The notes: generated from the letters alone by a model not told the origin. Shown: positions 1 to 7,649, counted from the first letter of the stretch. The stretch: DNA of 64,000 bases from Hymenobacter rigui (GCF_003944715.1 NZ_RWIT01000015.1:53325-117324), one strand, 5' to 3'. A program made the numbers and translations.

Positions 1-387
1 AAGCAGATAGCCGCCGAAGAGCCCCCGGTTGCGGACAAGACCGGCAACCTGCTCGGCGCGTGGCAGCTGGAGCATCAGGAAGTCACGCACTACGACGAGC
101 AGGGCAAGGTGACGTCCCGCCGCTTGGAGCCGCGCCGCGCCAACGGCTCCGGCGTGCAGGCCGTGGCCTTCACGGATACCACGGTGCAGCTCGAAGAGTT
201 CGGGCTGCTCAAGACCACCCGCTACACCCGCAGCGGTGATACAATCCGCATCAAGGGCATTTCCACCTGGGTCATCCAGCGGTTGACCGCCAAGGAGCTG
301 GTGTATCAGGAGGAGCAGCGCTACTACCTGGCCCCGCCCCCTGCGCCGTTCAAGCGCCTGGAAACGGTTTATTATTTTGTTCGATGA
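1..387 (+). CDS. Lipocalin-like protein, C-terminal part (start lies left of window)
   Basis: An open frame enters at position 1 and runs about 128 codons to TGA at 385-387; its start is outside the window. The visible part has a G-x-W motif (GAWQLE) followed by alternating polar and hydrophobic beta-strand-like stretches (TTVQLEEFGLL, DTIRIKGISTWVIQRL, ELVYQEEQRYYL) and ends in YYFVR. This pattern suggests a small lipocalin-like beta barrel, as in many Bacteroidota exported or cytosolic proteins. No membrane helix is visible. The next gene starts one base after its stop, so the two are probably cotranscribed. The family call is an inference from pattern only. Confidence 0.5.
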   Translation, partial: KQIAAEEPPVADKTGNLLGAWQLEHQEVTHYDEQGKVTSRRLEPRRANGSGVQAVAFTDTTVQLEEFGLLKTTRYTRSGDTIRIKGISTWVIQRLTAKELVYQEEQRYYLAPPPAPFKRLETVYYFVR

Positions 388-388
388 T

Positions 389-841
389 ATGCAGCCATCC
401 CTACGCAAAGACTACCTGATTGCCGCCAGCCTGTATTTCGTACTCCTGGTACTGTACCTGGTGCCTGCGCTCTATCTCTTCTTGCCGGAGCCTATCGGCC
501 CAGCGCGTCACGCCAACATTCCGCTTTCGGAGGTACTCGGGCCAGTGCTGCTGACCGTCTTCATGCAATTCGCACTGGCTATTGCCCTGGGCCTGGGCAT
601 CCGTGCCGGTAAGACGTGGGCAAAAGTCGTCTACGCACTGCTGCTTGCCTACGCAGGCTACGTTTTCGCCCGCGCCTTCCCATTTTTCCTCCAGCACAGC
701 GCCTGGACTATGACGAAGGAAGTAGTTGCCCTGGCCCTAATGTTGGGCGTGGGTTTCTTCCTGTTCCGCCAGCAGCTCACGCGCCGCCCGGCTCCTGCTC
801 AGGCGGGCACGGTAGGGAATGAGTATAATCATGTGAGCTGA
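389..841 (+). CDS. Four-helix integral membrane protein
   Basis: A 150-residue protein with four hydrophobic segments: roughly residues 10-30 (YLIAASLYFVLLVLYLVPAL), 50-70, 77-98 and 108-125. I chose ATG 389 rather than a TTG 12 bases upstream because 389 follows directly on the previous stop. The loop GLGIRAGKTWAKVVY is shared almost word for word with the next protein (GLGIRTGKRWAKIVF), so the two are tandem paralogs. I do not recognise a function. The topology and the conserved basic loop are all that can be stated. The spacing to both neighbours implies one transcript. Confidence 0.6.
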   Translation: MQPSLRKDYLIAASLYFVLLVLYLVPALYLFLPEPIGPARHANIPLSEVLGPVLLTVFMQFALAIALGLGIRAGKTWAKVVYALLLAYAGYVFARAFPFFLQHSAWTMTKEVVALALMLGVGFFLFRQQLTRRPAPAQAGTVGNEYNHVS

Positions 842-842
842 T

Positions 843-1229
843 ATGGCCGTTACTATTCCTGCCAACGACCGTAGGGCGGCGACTCTTATTTTTCTCAGTA
901 TTGCCGTAGCCTGCGTACGCCCCCTTGCGTGGTGGGCTTCGGGGCATATTAGCCCCTACTATCCGCACTGGGCCCTTGCTGCTATTTTCATGTTCGTGGT
1001 GGCCCTATACGTCGGCATTGGCTTGGGCATACGAACTGGCAAGCGATGGGCTAAGATTGTGTTTCTGCTGTATTCCCTACTCAACTTTGCCCTTAATATC
1101 CCACACCTTCTCCAGTTCAATGCCCCGCCAATGGAGTTGGTGCTTACTACACTTTCTATGAGCCTGCACTTATGGGCTTTCGGCATCGTTGCCCGCGACC
1201 TGCTGCGCCAGCCAAGTGCCACGTCGTAA
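843..1229 (+). CDS. Four-helix integral membrane protein, tandem paralog
   Basis: A 128-residue protein starting one base after the preceding stop. It has hydrophobic segments near residues 13-31, 42-62, 70-86 and 98-118. The motif GLGIRTGKRWAKIVF, between the second and third helices, repeats the loop of the upstream protein, so this is a duplicated gene pair. The N-terminus (MAVTIPANDRR) has no signal peptide of its own. The role is unknown. The one-base spacing to the upstream gene and the shared loop suggest that the two products work together or replace one another in the membrane. No terminator separates it from the STAS-like gene that follows 49 bases on. Confidence 0.6.
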   Translation: MAVTIPANDRRAATLIFLSIAVACVRPLAWWASGHISPYYPHWALAAIFMFVVALYVGIGLGIRTGKRWAKIVFLLYSLLNFALNIPHLLQFNAPPMELVLTTLSMSLHLWAFGIVARDLLRQPSATS

Positions 1230-1278
1230 GCTGGTATCTTCGCGCCACTCCTTGTTCGCTTACCCCTTACACCTTCCC

Positions 1279-1698
1279 ATGCCTGCTGAACTCGTTAACG
1301 GCTTTGGTAAAGTATACTTGACCATCGACTATGACCCGACTAATCACTGGGTCTACAACAACTGGATCGGGTATCAGACCTACACCGGCATCATTGCCGG
1401 GGCCGATGCCTGCCTGCCCACCTTGCAGGAAAACGCCTGCGCCTACCTGCTCAACGACAACCGCCAGGTGCTCGGCCCCTGGGACCACGCCGTGGAGTGG
1501 ATTGTGACCAACTGGGCTCCGCGCGCCATTAACGCTGGCCTCACCCACTTCGCCCATATTGTCAGCCCCGAGTCGCTGGCGGCTCAGTCCGCCACGTCCA
1601 TGCTGCTGGGCTTCGAGGGCCAGCTGCAGATGCACATGTTTGATAACCTGCCCGAGGCGCAACAGTGGCTGCGTCTGGCTCAGCAAGTCCGTGAGTAG
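1279..1698 (+). CDS. STAS/SpoIIAA-like small protein (paralog 1 of 4)
   Basis: A 139-residue soluble protein. ATG 1279 was preferred over a TTG 90 bases upstream because the paralog at 5500 begins in the same way (FGKVYLTIDYDPTNHW against FGEVYLFTVFDQPNNW). Shared marks are N-x-W-x-Y-x-x-W-x-G, a central AYLLNDNRQVLGPW and a later A-G-L-x-x-x-A-H-I-V-x-P. The alternating strand and helix pattern and the size fit the SpoIIAA/STAS-like fold seen in many copies in Cytophagales. No catalytic residues are evident. Such proteins are often proposed to sense or relay, but nothing here proves it. A hairpin terminator follows. Confidence 0.55.
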   Translation: MPAELVNGFGKVYLTIDYDPTNHWVYNNWIGYQTYTGIIAGADACLPTLQENACAYLLNDNRQVLGPWDHAVEWIVTNWAPRAINAGLTHFAHIVSPESLAAQSATSMLLGFEGQLQMHMFDNLPEAQQWLRLAQQVRE

Positions 1699-1776
1699 AT
1701 ACTGCGGCGACCTGCTACGCCAGCCGGGGTCGGGGAGCATTGTCCCCACCAAGTGCCCCGTATTGATCTGATGATT

Positions 1777-1806
1777 AAAAAAGCCCGGAATATTCCGGGC
1801 TTTTTT
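1777..1806. terminator. Bidirectional intrinsic terminator
   Basis: The sequence is symmetrical: A6, then GCCCGGAATATTCCGGGC, then T6. It is a perfect hairpin with a U-run on either strand, lying between the STAS-like gene (plus) and the membrane protein gene (minus), whose stop at 1810 is four bases away. Confidence 0.85.
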
Positions 1807-1809
1807 GTG

Positions 1810-2646
1810 TTAAGGCTTTTTAAGCTGAGATGATGTTAAAGCAAATGCTCCAAGCTTATCCTTGTCTATAACAATGGTTTTAGAATTATCTGGATACATC
1901 AGGAAATACGTATCTCCTACTCGGCCTAAATATTTTAAATAGGAGAATGGTTTCTCTCGCATTACCTGGTAATCAACACCCCTAACATACATGAAGTTAG
2001 TGTTAGTCAATATGGATTTCGCATTAAAATAACCTATTGACAGGGAAATAAATGGAGTGCTTATGATCATAAAAAATACTCCGTACCACTTAACATATCT
2101 CCTACTACGAGCCAAGGAGTGTGCATCGTCTGGATTATCTACGGCAAACTCTTTATTCTTCCAGTTAGAAAGGTTGTTGGCTACATAGGATGTAGCGAAT
2201 AATATCAATAAATAGGCAAATAAAGGGATACCGATAAAGGGAGTCACAATGGAAGCTACACCTTCCGGCTCTTTCCCGAAGAATAGAAGCCGAGCTGTTG
2301 GGTATATCGCCCAATACACTGACATTATCATTGCACTGAATCCGTAAGTCAGTATAACAGGCAATACAATGCTCTTACTTTTTCTAAAGCGCGCAACAAA
2401 CCTAGTAAGGGTATATGCCACACCTGCTGCTGCTGTTGTACTTAAAAGCGCGGTAATAAAGGCTAGCTGCATAGACCTAGTAGCACCTGTCAATAGATCG
2501 CCTAATTCCAGGTATCCATATACATCCACTCCTAATGTGCCCCAGTAGCCAGCGTAGTATAGAATAGATACAAAGTATAAATAGGTTGGTACGAACAACA
2601 GTAGCTTGTCAGCGTATTCGAATACAAACGGCTTAGTAGTGTTCAA
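1810..2646 (-). CDS. Multi-pass membrane protein, AT-rich, unknown function
   Basis: A 278-residue protein with about five hydrophobic segments: LLLFVPTYLYFVSILYYAGY near residues 15-35, then near 57-75, 93-112, 128-155 and 190-210. The C-terminal 60 residues are polar (VDYQVMREKPFSYLKYLG, YFLMYPDNSKTIVIDKDKL) and may form an extracytoplasmic domain. The apparent start at 2646 is TTG; no ATG is available nearby. The gene is clearly richer in A+T than its neighbours and uses AT-ending codons, which suggests transfer. It stands alone between a terminator and umuC. I do not recognise the family. Confidence 0.55.
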   Translation of the reverse strand: MNTTKPFVFEYADKLLLFVPTYLYFVSILYYAGYWGTLGVDVYGYLELGDLLTGATRSMQLAFITALLSTTAAAGVAYTLTRFVARFRKSKSIVLPVILTYGFSAMIMSVYWAIYPTARLLFFGKEPEGVASIVTPFIGIPLFAYLLILFATSYVANNLSNWKNKEFAVDNPDDAHSLARSRRYVKWYGVFFMIISTPFISLSIGYFNAKSILTNTNFMYVRGVDYQVMREKPFSYLKYLGRVGDTYFLMYPDNSKTIVIDKDKLGAFALTSSQLKKP

Positions 2647-2711
2647 AGGTTGAATGCGTAAATAACTAGAGATGGAGCATCAAAGCTATATAAATTAGCT
2701 TGTCATTTATC

Positions 2712-4010
2712 TTACCCCCGGATACACAGCAAATCCTCCCACACGGTTGTATAGGCCGGGGTCTGAAACTGACTCTGCCCGACCCAAGGCAATACGTAGG
2801 TGCCCTTCTGGGGCAGGGCCGCGGCAAAGCGCACGGCCCCGGCCCCGAAGCGCTGGTTGATCTTGTCCAGGTCGGCCATGAGCTGCGCGCGGCGCTCGGC
2901 CTGCTCATTGGGCTCAAACAGCAGGAGCTGCTGCTGGCCGGCCGTTTCCAGGCCATCCAGCAGCACTCCTGCTTTTTTGTACACCGTGCCCGGCTCCCAG
3001 ATGCGCCGCAGGCCCGCCCGGGCGTGGCGCAGCAGCTCGCCCGTGTCGCTGGTGGCCGTGGGCAGCGTGAGCACCGCCGTGCGCGAGTGCGGCGGGGGCT
3101 CCGGCCCGAAGCGGTTCTTGCTCAGCAGCACCGTAAGCACGCTGGCGGCCGAGCCCTGTCGGCGCAGCTTCTCGGCCGCCCGGCTGGTAAAGTGCGCCAC
3201 GGCCGCCGAGAGGTCGGCAAAGTCTGAGAGAGGCTCCCCGAAGCTGCGGGTGCAGGCAATGCTTTTGCGGCTCAGGCTGCCGTCCTCGCTGGGCAGCAGG
3301 CCCTGGCAGGGCCTGCCCTGCAGCTCGCGCACCAGGCGCGCGCCCACTACCCCGCCCAGCTGCTTGCGAGCCCAGCTCTCGCTCTGCGCCGCCAGCTCCG
3401 CGGCCGTGCGGATGCCCTGCTCGTGCAGCTTGCGCCCGTACTGCCCGCCGATGCCCCACACGTCCTCCACGGGTGTATGCTCCAGCGCCCACTGCCGCCG
3501 CTCCGGCGAGTCCAGGCACAGCACCCCGCTCCCACCGGGCTGCTTCTTGGCGAGGCGATTGGCCAGCTTGGCCAGCGTCTTGGTCGGGGCCAGCCCGATG
3601 CAGACGGGAATGTGGGTGCGCCGGCCAATCTGCCGCCGCCACTCCGCCGCCAGTTGCGTGAACTCCCCGCAGTAGGGCTCCAGCCCGTGCAAATCCAGAA
3701 AGCACTCGTCGATGGAGTAGATTTCAATCTCCGGGGCCACTGAGGCCAAATAGTGCATCACGCGCCGCGACATATCCCCGTAGAGGGCGTAGTTGCTCGA
3801 GCACACCTGCACGCCGTGGCGCAGCAGCACGGGCTTTACCTGAAAGTAGGGCTCACCCATTTTCAGGCCCAGGTCCTTGGCTTCCTGGGAGCGGGAGATG
3901 ATGCAGCCGTCGTTGTTGCTCAGGACCACCACGGGGCGGCCCAGCAGCCGGGGCTGGAAGGCCCGCTCGCAGCTCACGTAGAAGTTGTTGCAGTCGACCA
4001 GCCCGTACAT
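2712..4010 (-). CDS. umuC: DNA polymerase V catalytic subunit UmuC (Y-family)
   Basis: A 432-residue Y-family translesion polymerase. The N-terminus MYGLVDCNNFYVSCERAF carries the first catalytic Asp and the steric-gate region. SIDECFLDL near residues 100-108 carries the catalytic Asp-Glu pair. A helix-hairpin-helix region (VEDVWGIGGQYGRKL) and a little-finger domain follow; the C-terminus is PAYTTVWEDLLCIRG. The start ATG at 4010 shares its A with the TGA of umuD (TGATG), so translation is coupled and the upstream extension of the frame is rejected. It acts with cleaved UmuD to copy damaged DNA. Length is normal for UmuC. Confidence 0.93.
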   Translation of the reverse strand: MYGLVDCNNFYVSCERAFQPRLLGRPVVVLSNNDGCIISRSQEAKDLGLKMGEPYFQVKPVLLRHGVQVCSSNYALYGDMSRRVMHYLASVAPEIEIYSIDECFLDLHGLEPYCGEFTQLAAEWRRQIGRRTHIPVCIGLAPTKTLAKLANRLAKKQPGGSGVLCLDSPERRQWALEHTPVEDVWGIGGQYGRKLHEQGIRTAAELAAQSESWARKQLGGVVGARLVRELQGRPCQGLLPSEDGSLSRKSIACTRSFGEPLSDFADLSAAVAHFTSRAAEKLRRQGSAASVLTVLLSKNRFGPEPPPHSRTAVLTLPTATSDTGELLRHARAGLRRIWEPGTVYKKAGVLLDGLETAGQQQLLLFEPNEQAERRAQLMADLDKINQRFGAGAVRFAAALPQKGTYVLPWVGQSQFQTPAYTTVWEDLLCIRG

Positions 4011-4477
4011 CAGCTCACGCGCACGTGGGCCGAGAGCCGACCGCGCCGGGTTTCGGTGAGCACGTGCGTGACCACGCCCCACACGTCGAACAGATCGGGC
4101 TCGTTGATGGGAATTTCCGGGTAGCTGGGGTTGTCGGGCACCAGAAACCAGTTCTCTCCCTTGCGCTTCACGAGGCGCTTTACCGTGAACTGGCCTTCTA
4201 CCACGGCAATGACCACGTCATCGGGCCGGGCCTCCAGGTGGCAGTCCACGGCTAGCAGGGCCCCGTCGCGGATGCCGGACTCGCCGCCGGTCATCGAGTC
4301 GCCCATCACGCGCACCAGATAGCTGGAATCGGGGTTGGGCAGCAGCAGCTGGTTCAGATCCAGCTTCATGCCCTGGTGGTCGTCGGCTGGCGAGGGAAAG
4401 CCCGCTGGCACGCAGGAATCAAAGAAGGTCAAGAGCAGGGGGCCCCGCACCACAGGGACAAATAAGACTTCACACAT
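4010..4477 (-). CDS. umuD: UmuD-like S24 autoprotease
   Basis: A 155-residue LexA/UmuD-type peptidase. The segment VPAGFPSPADD contains an Ala25-Gly26 pair that matches the self-cleavage site of Escherichia coli UmuD (Cys-Gly in the same setting). The catalytic serine is S61 in RVMGDSM and the general-base lysine is K100 in FTVKRL. There is no DNA-binding domain, so it is a polymerase subunit and not a repressor. It is first in a two-gene operon with umuC, overlapping by one base. Upstream are two direct repeats that may be operators. Confidence 0.92.
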   Translation of the reverse strand: MCEVLFVPVVRGPLLLTFFDSCVPAGFPSPADDHQGMKLDLNQLLLPNPDSSYLVRVMGDSMTGGESGIRDGALLAVDCHLEARPDDVVIAVVEGQFTVKRLVKRKGENWFLVPDNPSYPEIPINEPDLFDVWGVVTHVLTETRRGRLSAHVRVS

Positions 4478-4502
4478 GGCGTTGTAAATGGTTGGTTAGG
4501 TG

Positions 4503-4557
4503 CAAGTATACGCTATGCCAAAATAATTAGTTAATCATCTACTAAAATAATTAGTTA
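4503..4557 (-). promoter_or_regulatory. Candidate umuDC promoter with two 14-bp direct repeats
   Basis: Two identical 14-mers, AAAATAATTAGTTA, lie at 4520-4533 and 4544-4557, 24 bases apart start to start. Reading towards umuD, TATACTTG at 4510-4503 is one mismatch from the Bacteroidota -7 element TAnnTTTG. The nearer repeat covers the place where the -33 TTG would sit, and no TTG is there. This arrangement fits a repressor or activator site controlling the damage-inducible operon. The factor is unknown. Confidence 0.45.
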
Positions 4558-4691
4558 TACAGGTTTATCATTATCCCGACTGGCAGGGGTGTATCCGTGA
4601 CCGGCCCGGCCCCGTAGTACACCCATTATGCTGGCCTGCGCGTCTGAATGGGTACTTCCGACCAGCAGCGTACCGGTTACCATCCCACGCT

Positions 4692-5105
4692 ATGCTGCAC
4701 CTAGCCTCCTTCCCCTTCGTTACCTTTTACCTGCACGATATCGGCTGCAACGCCTTGGAGGCCGTATGGGGCGACTACGTGAGTAGTTCCTTTTTTCGCG
4801 AGGCCGTGCAGCAGGCCATTAGCTTCGTGCGCCAGCACCAAGTCAGCGGCTGGGTGGCCGATGACCGACGGCTCGGGCCCATGGAGCGGGAAGACCTGGC
4901 CTGGGTGGGCCTGGAGGTACTGCCGGCCCTGGCAGCGGCTGGCCTGCGCCGCCTGGCCATGCTTGAGTCCGACGACTGGCTGAATCGCCGCTTGATTGAA
5001 GAGGAGTACACCTTTCCCGTCGAAAGCCTGGCCATTGAGGTGCGCCACTTCACTGATCCGCGCGCCGCGCGCCGCTGGGCCTGCGGACTGCCAGAAGACG
5101 CGTAG
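4692..5105 (+). CDS. STAS/SpoIIAA-like small protein (paralog 2 of 4)
   Basis: A 137-residue soluble protein starting at ATG 4692. It shares the outline of the gene at 1279: an N-terminal strand with D-x-G/N-x-L-E, a W-x-x-Y motif, a helix ending at a central strand (VSGWVADDRRLGPM) that replaces the LNDNR strand, then GLRRLAMLESD and a C-terminal F-x-D-P-R-A-A-x-x-W helix. It resembles the gene at 20631 more closely (WLLDGRRRLP against WVADDRRLGP). The function is unknown. Two family members flank the umuDC region. No shared operon or partner gene is seen. Confidence 0.5.
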   Translation: MLHLASFPFVTFYLHDIGCNALEAVWGDYVSSSFFREAVQQAISFVRQHQVSGWVADDRRLGPMEREDLAWVGLEVLPALAAAGLRRLAMLESDDWLNRRLIEEEYTFPVESLAIEVRHFTDPRAARRWACGLPEDA

Positions 5106-5499
5106 CTGCTTCCTGCCGCTCAAGGCGCAGGCGTGTTTGCGTGCGTTGCCGGTGCAGGTGCTACTATTGCCCCACAATAGCCCTGAAAACGGGCCAGCCG
5201 CGCATCACACTTTTATCACACACGTGCCTAAAACCTGCATCACATCACGGCCAAAAACCGCATCTACGGACTGCAAATGGGCTAACGCTGGAGTGTTCAC
5301 TAATTCAACTCTCGTCCCCGCTACATCTAAAAAACGGCTTCGGAGCATTCCGAAGTCGTTTTTTGTTTTAGCCAGCCTCTACCTGCCGGTTAGTAGCCGA
5401 CGCTCATTATCACTTTGTCAAAAGGTTCGTTTAGCGGCTTCTGTATTCCATTAGCCTAAAAGAATTGTGCATTGGCCGGGACTTTTTCTTCTTGCCCGG
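5106..5499. other. 394-base gap with tRNA 3'-end-like remnant and a terminator
   Basis: No convincing gene is present. At 5303-5324 the string ATTCAACTCTCGTCCCCGCTAC resembles the T-loop and acceptor end of a Bacteroidota initiator-type tRNA, but no matching 5' half (a GCGGGG acceptor strand) lies upstream, and only three of five T-stem pairs form. A hairpin terminator follows at 5329-5364. Nothing else is recognised. Confidence 0.35.
5329..5364. terminator. Intrinsic terminator, usable on both strands
   Basis: A6-CG, then CTTCGGA, loop GCAT, TCCGAAG, and CG-T6, with one internal G-T pair. It is the first strong hairpin downstream of the STAS-like gene ending at 5105, although 220 bases away. 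Confidence 0.75.
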
Positions 5500-5937
5500 A
5501 TGCACCACGAATTCAACAACACCTTTGGCGAGGTGTACCTTTTCACAGTGTTTGACCAGCCCAATAACTGGATCTACAATGACTGGCAGGGCCTGCTGTC
5601 TCCTGGATCCGTATTGGAGGGGTGTATGGGCGTGCTGGACATTCTGCAGCGCACGCAGTGCGCGTACATGCTAAACGACAACCGCAGGGTGCTGGGCTCC
5701 TGGCAACAGGCCAACGAATGGATCGAGCAGGAATGGATTCCCAAAGCTTTAGCAGCCGGGCTACGTTACCATGCCCACGTGGTAGCTCCGGGCGTATTCG
5801 GGCAGGCTGCTGCCGAAGACATGCACCTGCGGGTTGGCAACAGCTTTCATATGCGTCTTTTCGAACAATTGGATGACGCTCAGACCTGGCTACGTGAGAA
5901 ACAGCTGGCTGACCACCAGACCGCATTGGGAGAGTAG
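5500..5937 (+). CDS. STAS/SpoIIAA-like small protein (paralog 3 of 4)
   Basis: A 145-residue protein. ATG 5500 was preferred to GTG 5467 because the alignment with the protein at 1279 begins there. Shared residues include FG-E/K-VYL, the D-x-P/T-N-x-W-x-Y-N-x-W core, AYMLNDNRRVLGSW, AGL-x-x-x-AHVV-x-P, and the terminal DDAQTWLREKQ helix. The two proteins agree along their whole length, so they are recent paralogs separated by the umuDC region. No partner gene is adjacent. A strong hairpin 85 bases downstream ends this transcript as well as the ribosomal-protein operon on the other strand. Confidence 0.55.
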   Translation: MHHEFNNTFGEVYLFTVFDQPNNWIYNDWQGLLSPGSVLEGCMGVLDILQRTQCAYMLNDNRRVLGSWQQANEWIEQEWIPKALAAGLRYHAHVVAPGVFGQAAAEDMHLRVGNSFHMRLFEQLDDAQTWLREKQLADHQTALGE

Positions 5938-6022
5938 ATTTAACATTACTTCAAACAGGGTGCTTAAGAACCCTGAATACACCCTTGCAAAGAATAATGT
6001 AGCCCTACCTGACCCGAAGGCT

Positions 6023-6060
6023 AAAAAAAAGGCTGCCTCCGTTGGAGGCAGCCTTTTTTT
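6023..6060. terminator. Bidirectional intrinsic terminator
   Basis: A8-GGCTGCCTCC, loop GTT, GGAGGCAGCC-T7. It is a perfect ten-pair stem between the STAS-like gene and rplT and ends the thrS-infC-rpmI-rplT operon on the minus strand. Confidence 0.9.
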
Positions 6061-6075
6061 AACTCAGACTTGAGC

Positions 6076-6420
6076 TTACTTGATTTTCTCCACAATGCCC
6101 TTGAAGGCTTCGGGGTGATTCAGAGCGAGGTCAGCCAGTACTTTACGGTTCAGCTCAATGCCAGCCTTTTTCAAGCCGCCCATCAGCTGCGAGTACGACA
6201 TGCCATGCTCACGGGCACCAGCGTTGATACGCTGAATCCAGAGGGCACGGAACTCACGCTTTTTAACCTTACGGTCACGGTAAGCATAGAGCAAACCTTT
6301 CTCAACCGCGTTTTTGGCAACGGTCCATACGTTTTTGCGACGGCCATAATAGCCTTTCGCCAAACGCATTACTTTTTTCCGACGGTGGCGCGAGGCCGCG
6401 TGGTTTACACTTCTTGGCAT
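6076..6420 (-). CDS. rplT: 50S ribosomal protein L20
   Basis: A 114-residue basic protein of the usual L20 length. MPRSVNHAASRHRRKKVM is the lysine- and arginine-rich N-terminal extension, and AKGYYGRRKN begins the canonical helix. FRALWIQRINAGAREHG and MSYSQLMGGLKKAGIELNRK form the globular C-terminal domain that binds 23S rRNA early in assembly. It is last in the conserved infC-rpmI-rplT order, 147 bases after rpmI. In some bacteria L20 represses its own operon by binding mRNA. I saw no obvious mimic of its 23S site here. Confidence 0.97.
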   Translation of the reverse strand: MPRSVNHAASRHRRKKVMRLAKGYYGRRKNVWTVAKNAVEKGLLYAYRDRKVKKREFRALWIQRINAGAREHGMSYSQLMGGLKKAGIELNRKVLADLALNHPEAFKGIVEKIK

Positions 6421-6567
6421 AACCAGAGTTATTTTTGGCGGCCGGCGGCGGATATTATTGCCGCAGCTTGGAGTCTACCGGACGCCTGGTGAAAAATGGG
6501 TTGTTGGTTTTCTGTAATTTATTCGTGGCTTGCGGTCAGTTGTCCCGACCAGAAACCAGAAATCAAT

Positions 6568-6762
6568 TTACAGGGCAAGCATATCCTTTACGCGGTTCAT
6601 ATCAGCCGAGGAAACCAGGCCAACGTGCGTGAGAGCACGCTTCTGCTTGGTGGTTTTCTTGGTCAGAATGTGGCTTTTGAAGGCGTGCTTACGCTTGATC
6701 TTGCCCGTGCCGGTCAGCGAGAAACGCTTCTTGGCGCCGGACTTGGTCTTCATTTTCGGCAT
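6568..6762 (-). CDS. rpmI: 50S ribosomal protein L35
   Basis: A 64-residue, strongly basic protein of standard L35 length. MPKMKTKSGAKKRFSLTGTG and the later KAFKSHILTKKTTKQKR are typical of the family. It lies between infC (90 bases upstream) and rplT in the classic order. It has no membrane segment and is a structural part of the large subunit. The start is ATG 6762. The 147-base space before rplT is long for this operon and could hold a processing or control site, but no clear hairpin was found there. Confidence 0.96.
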   Translation of the reverse strand: MPKMKTKSGAKKRFSLTGTGKIKRKHAFKSHILTKKTTKQKRALTHVGLVSSADMNRVKDMLAL

Positions 6763-6852
6763 TGTGGTGGTGATAAAAGGTGAAAAACTGCGGCGGTCGG
6801 CTGCCTAGGGCCGGTGCGCCAGCGTAAAAATGGAGTTGAAACTCCGGTAAAG

Positions 6853-7503
6853 CTATTCAGCCGCCTGATCAGCGGGGGCAGCAGCCGATTTTGCTTCCTT
6901 GGAAGCCTCCTTACCGCTCTCTTTCGGAGCAGCAGGCTTGCTTGGTTTGGCTGGCGCTACCACTTTCGGAGCGAGGTACAGGAACATACGCTTGCCTTCA
7001 AGCTTGGGCAGTTGCTCTACTTTACCAAGATCCTCAAGGGCCTGGGCAAATTTAAGCAACAGGATTTCGCCCCGCTCTTTGAACACAATACTACGGCCCA
7101 CGAAGTGTACGTACGCCTTGATTTTAGCCCCCTCTTTCAGGAACTCCTGCGCGTGCTTCAGCTTGAAAGCAAAGTCGTGGTCATCCGTATTGGGTCCAAA
7201 ACGGATTTCCTTAATAACGACTTTGGTCTGCTTCGCTTTCAGCTCACGAGTTTTCTTCTTCTGCTCGTACTTGAATTTCGAGTAGTCGATGACGCGGCAC
7301 ACGGGGGGAACAGCCGTGGGCGAAATTTCCACGAGGTCGAGGTTCTGCTCCTGAGCAAAGCGCCGGGCTTGCTCAATTGGATAGATACCTTGCTCAATGT
7401 TGTCGCCAACAAGGCGAACTTCACGGGCCGTAATCTTTTGGTTGATTTTAAACGGCTCCTCGACCTGAGCGCGAGGGATATAGCGGCGGTTGGGGGTAGC
7501 TAT
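6853..7503 (-). CDS. infC: Translation initiation factor IF-3, AUA start
   Basis: A 216-residue IF-3. Read from ATA 7503-7501 the protein begins ATPNRRYIPRAQVEEPFKI and continues through VRLVGDN, QEQNLDLVEISPTAVPPVCR, the linker YSKFKYEQKKKTRELKAK, and the C-domain KEIRFGPNTDDHDF. The only standard start in frame, GTG 7332, would remove the whole N-terminal domain. An in-frame TAA lies 12 bases before the ATA, and an AAGGAG ribosome binding site stands 8 bases before it. IF-3 genes often use rare starts so that IF-3 can limit its own synthesis. An Ala/Lys/Pro-rich tail of about 35 residues extends the usual C-terminus. Confidence 0.93.
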   Translation of the reverse strand: MATPNRRYIPRAQVEEPFKINQKITAREVRLVGDNIEQGIYPIEQARRFAQEQNLDLVEISPTAVPPVCRVIDYSKFKYEQKKKTRELKAKQTKVVIKEIRFGPNTDDHDFAFKLKHAQEFLKEGAKIKAYVHFVGRSIVFKERGEILLLKFAQALEDLGKVEQLPKLEGKRMFLYLAPKVVAPAKPSKPAAPKESGKEASKEAKSAAAPADQAAE

Positions 7504-7517
7504 GGCGGTTTCTCCTT
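7501..7517 (-). promoter_or_regulatory. infC ribosome binding site and AUA start codon
   Basis: AAGGAG at 7517-7512, an 8-base spacer, then ATA at 7503-7501. Clear Shine-Dalgarno sites are uncommon in Bacteroidota, so its presence supports this unusual start. Confidence 0.8.
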
Positions 7518-7649
7518 AAGGTGAAAATCGTTTTTTACTGGAATTGCCCCGCAAAGGATGCTTCCAATGGGTTCAATCAGCGGGCAAATATCCGGCTTTT
7601 TTCCTAAATCCTAAAGAAAGACTATATAAAATTGCCGGAACAACTACAA

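Noticed and set aside
4011..4082. N-terminal extension of UmuC upstream of MYGLVDCNNF
   Set aside because: It lies within umuD in another frame. The TGATG overlap and the conserved N-terminus fix the start at 4010.
7239..7332. GTG 7332 as start of infC
   Set aside because: It would delete the conserved N-terminal domain of IF-3, which is encoded in frame upstream and begins at ATA 7503.
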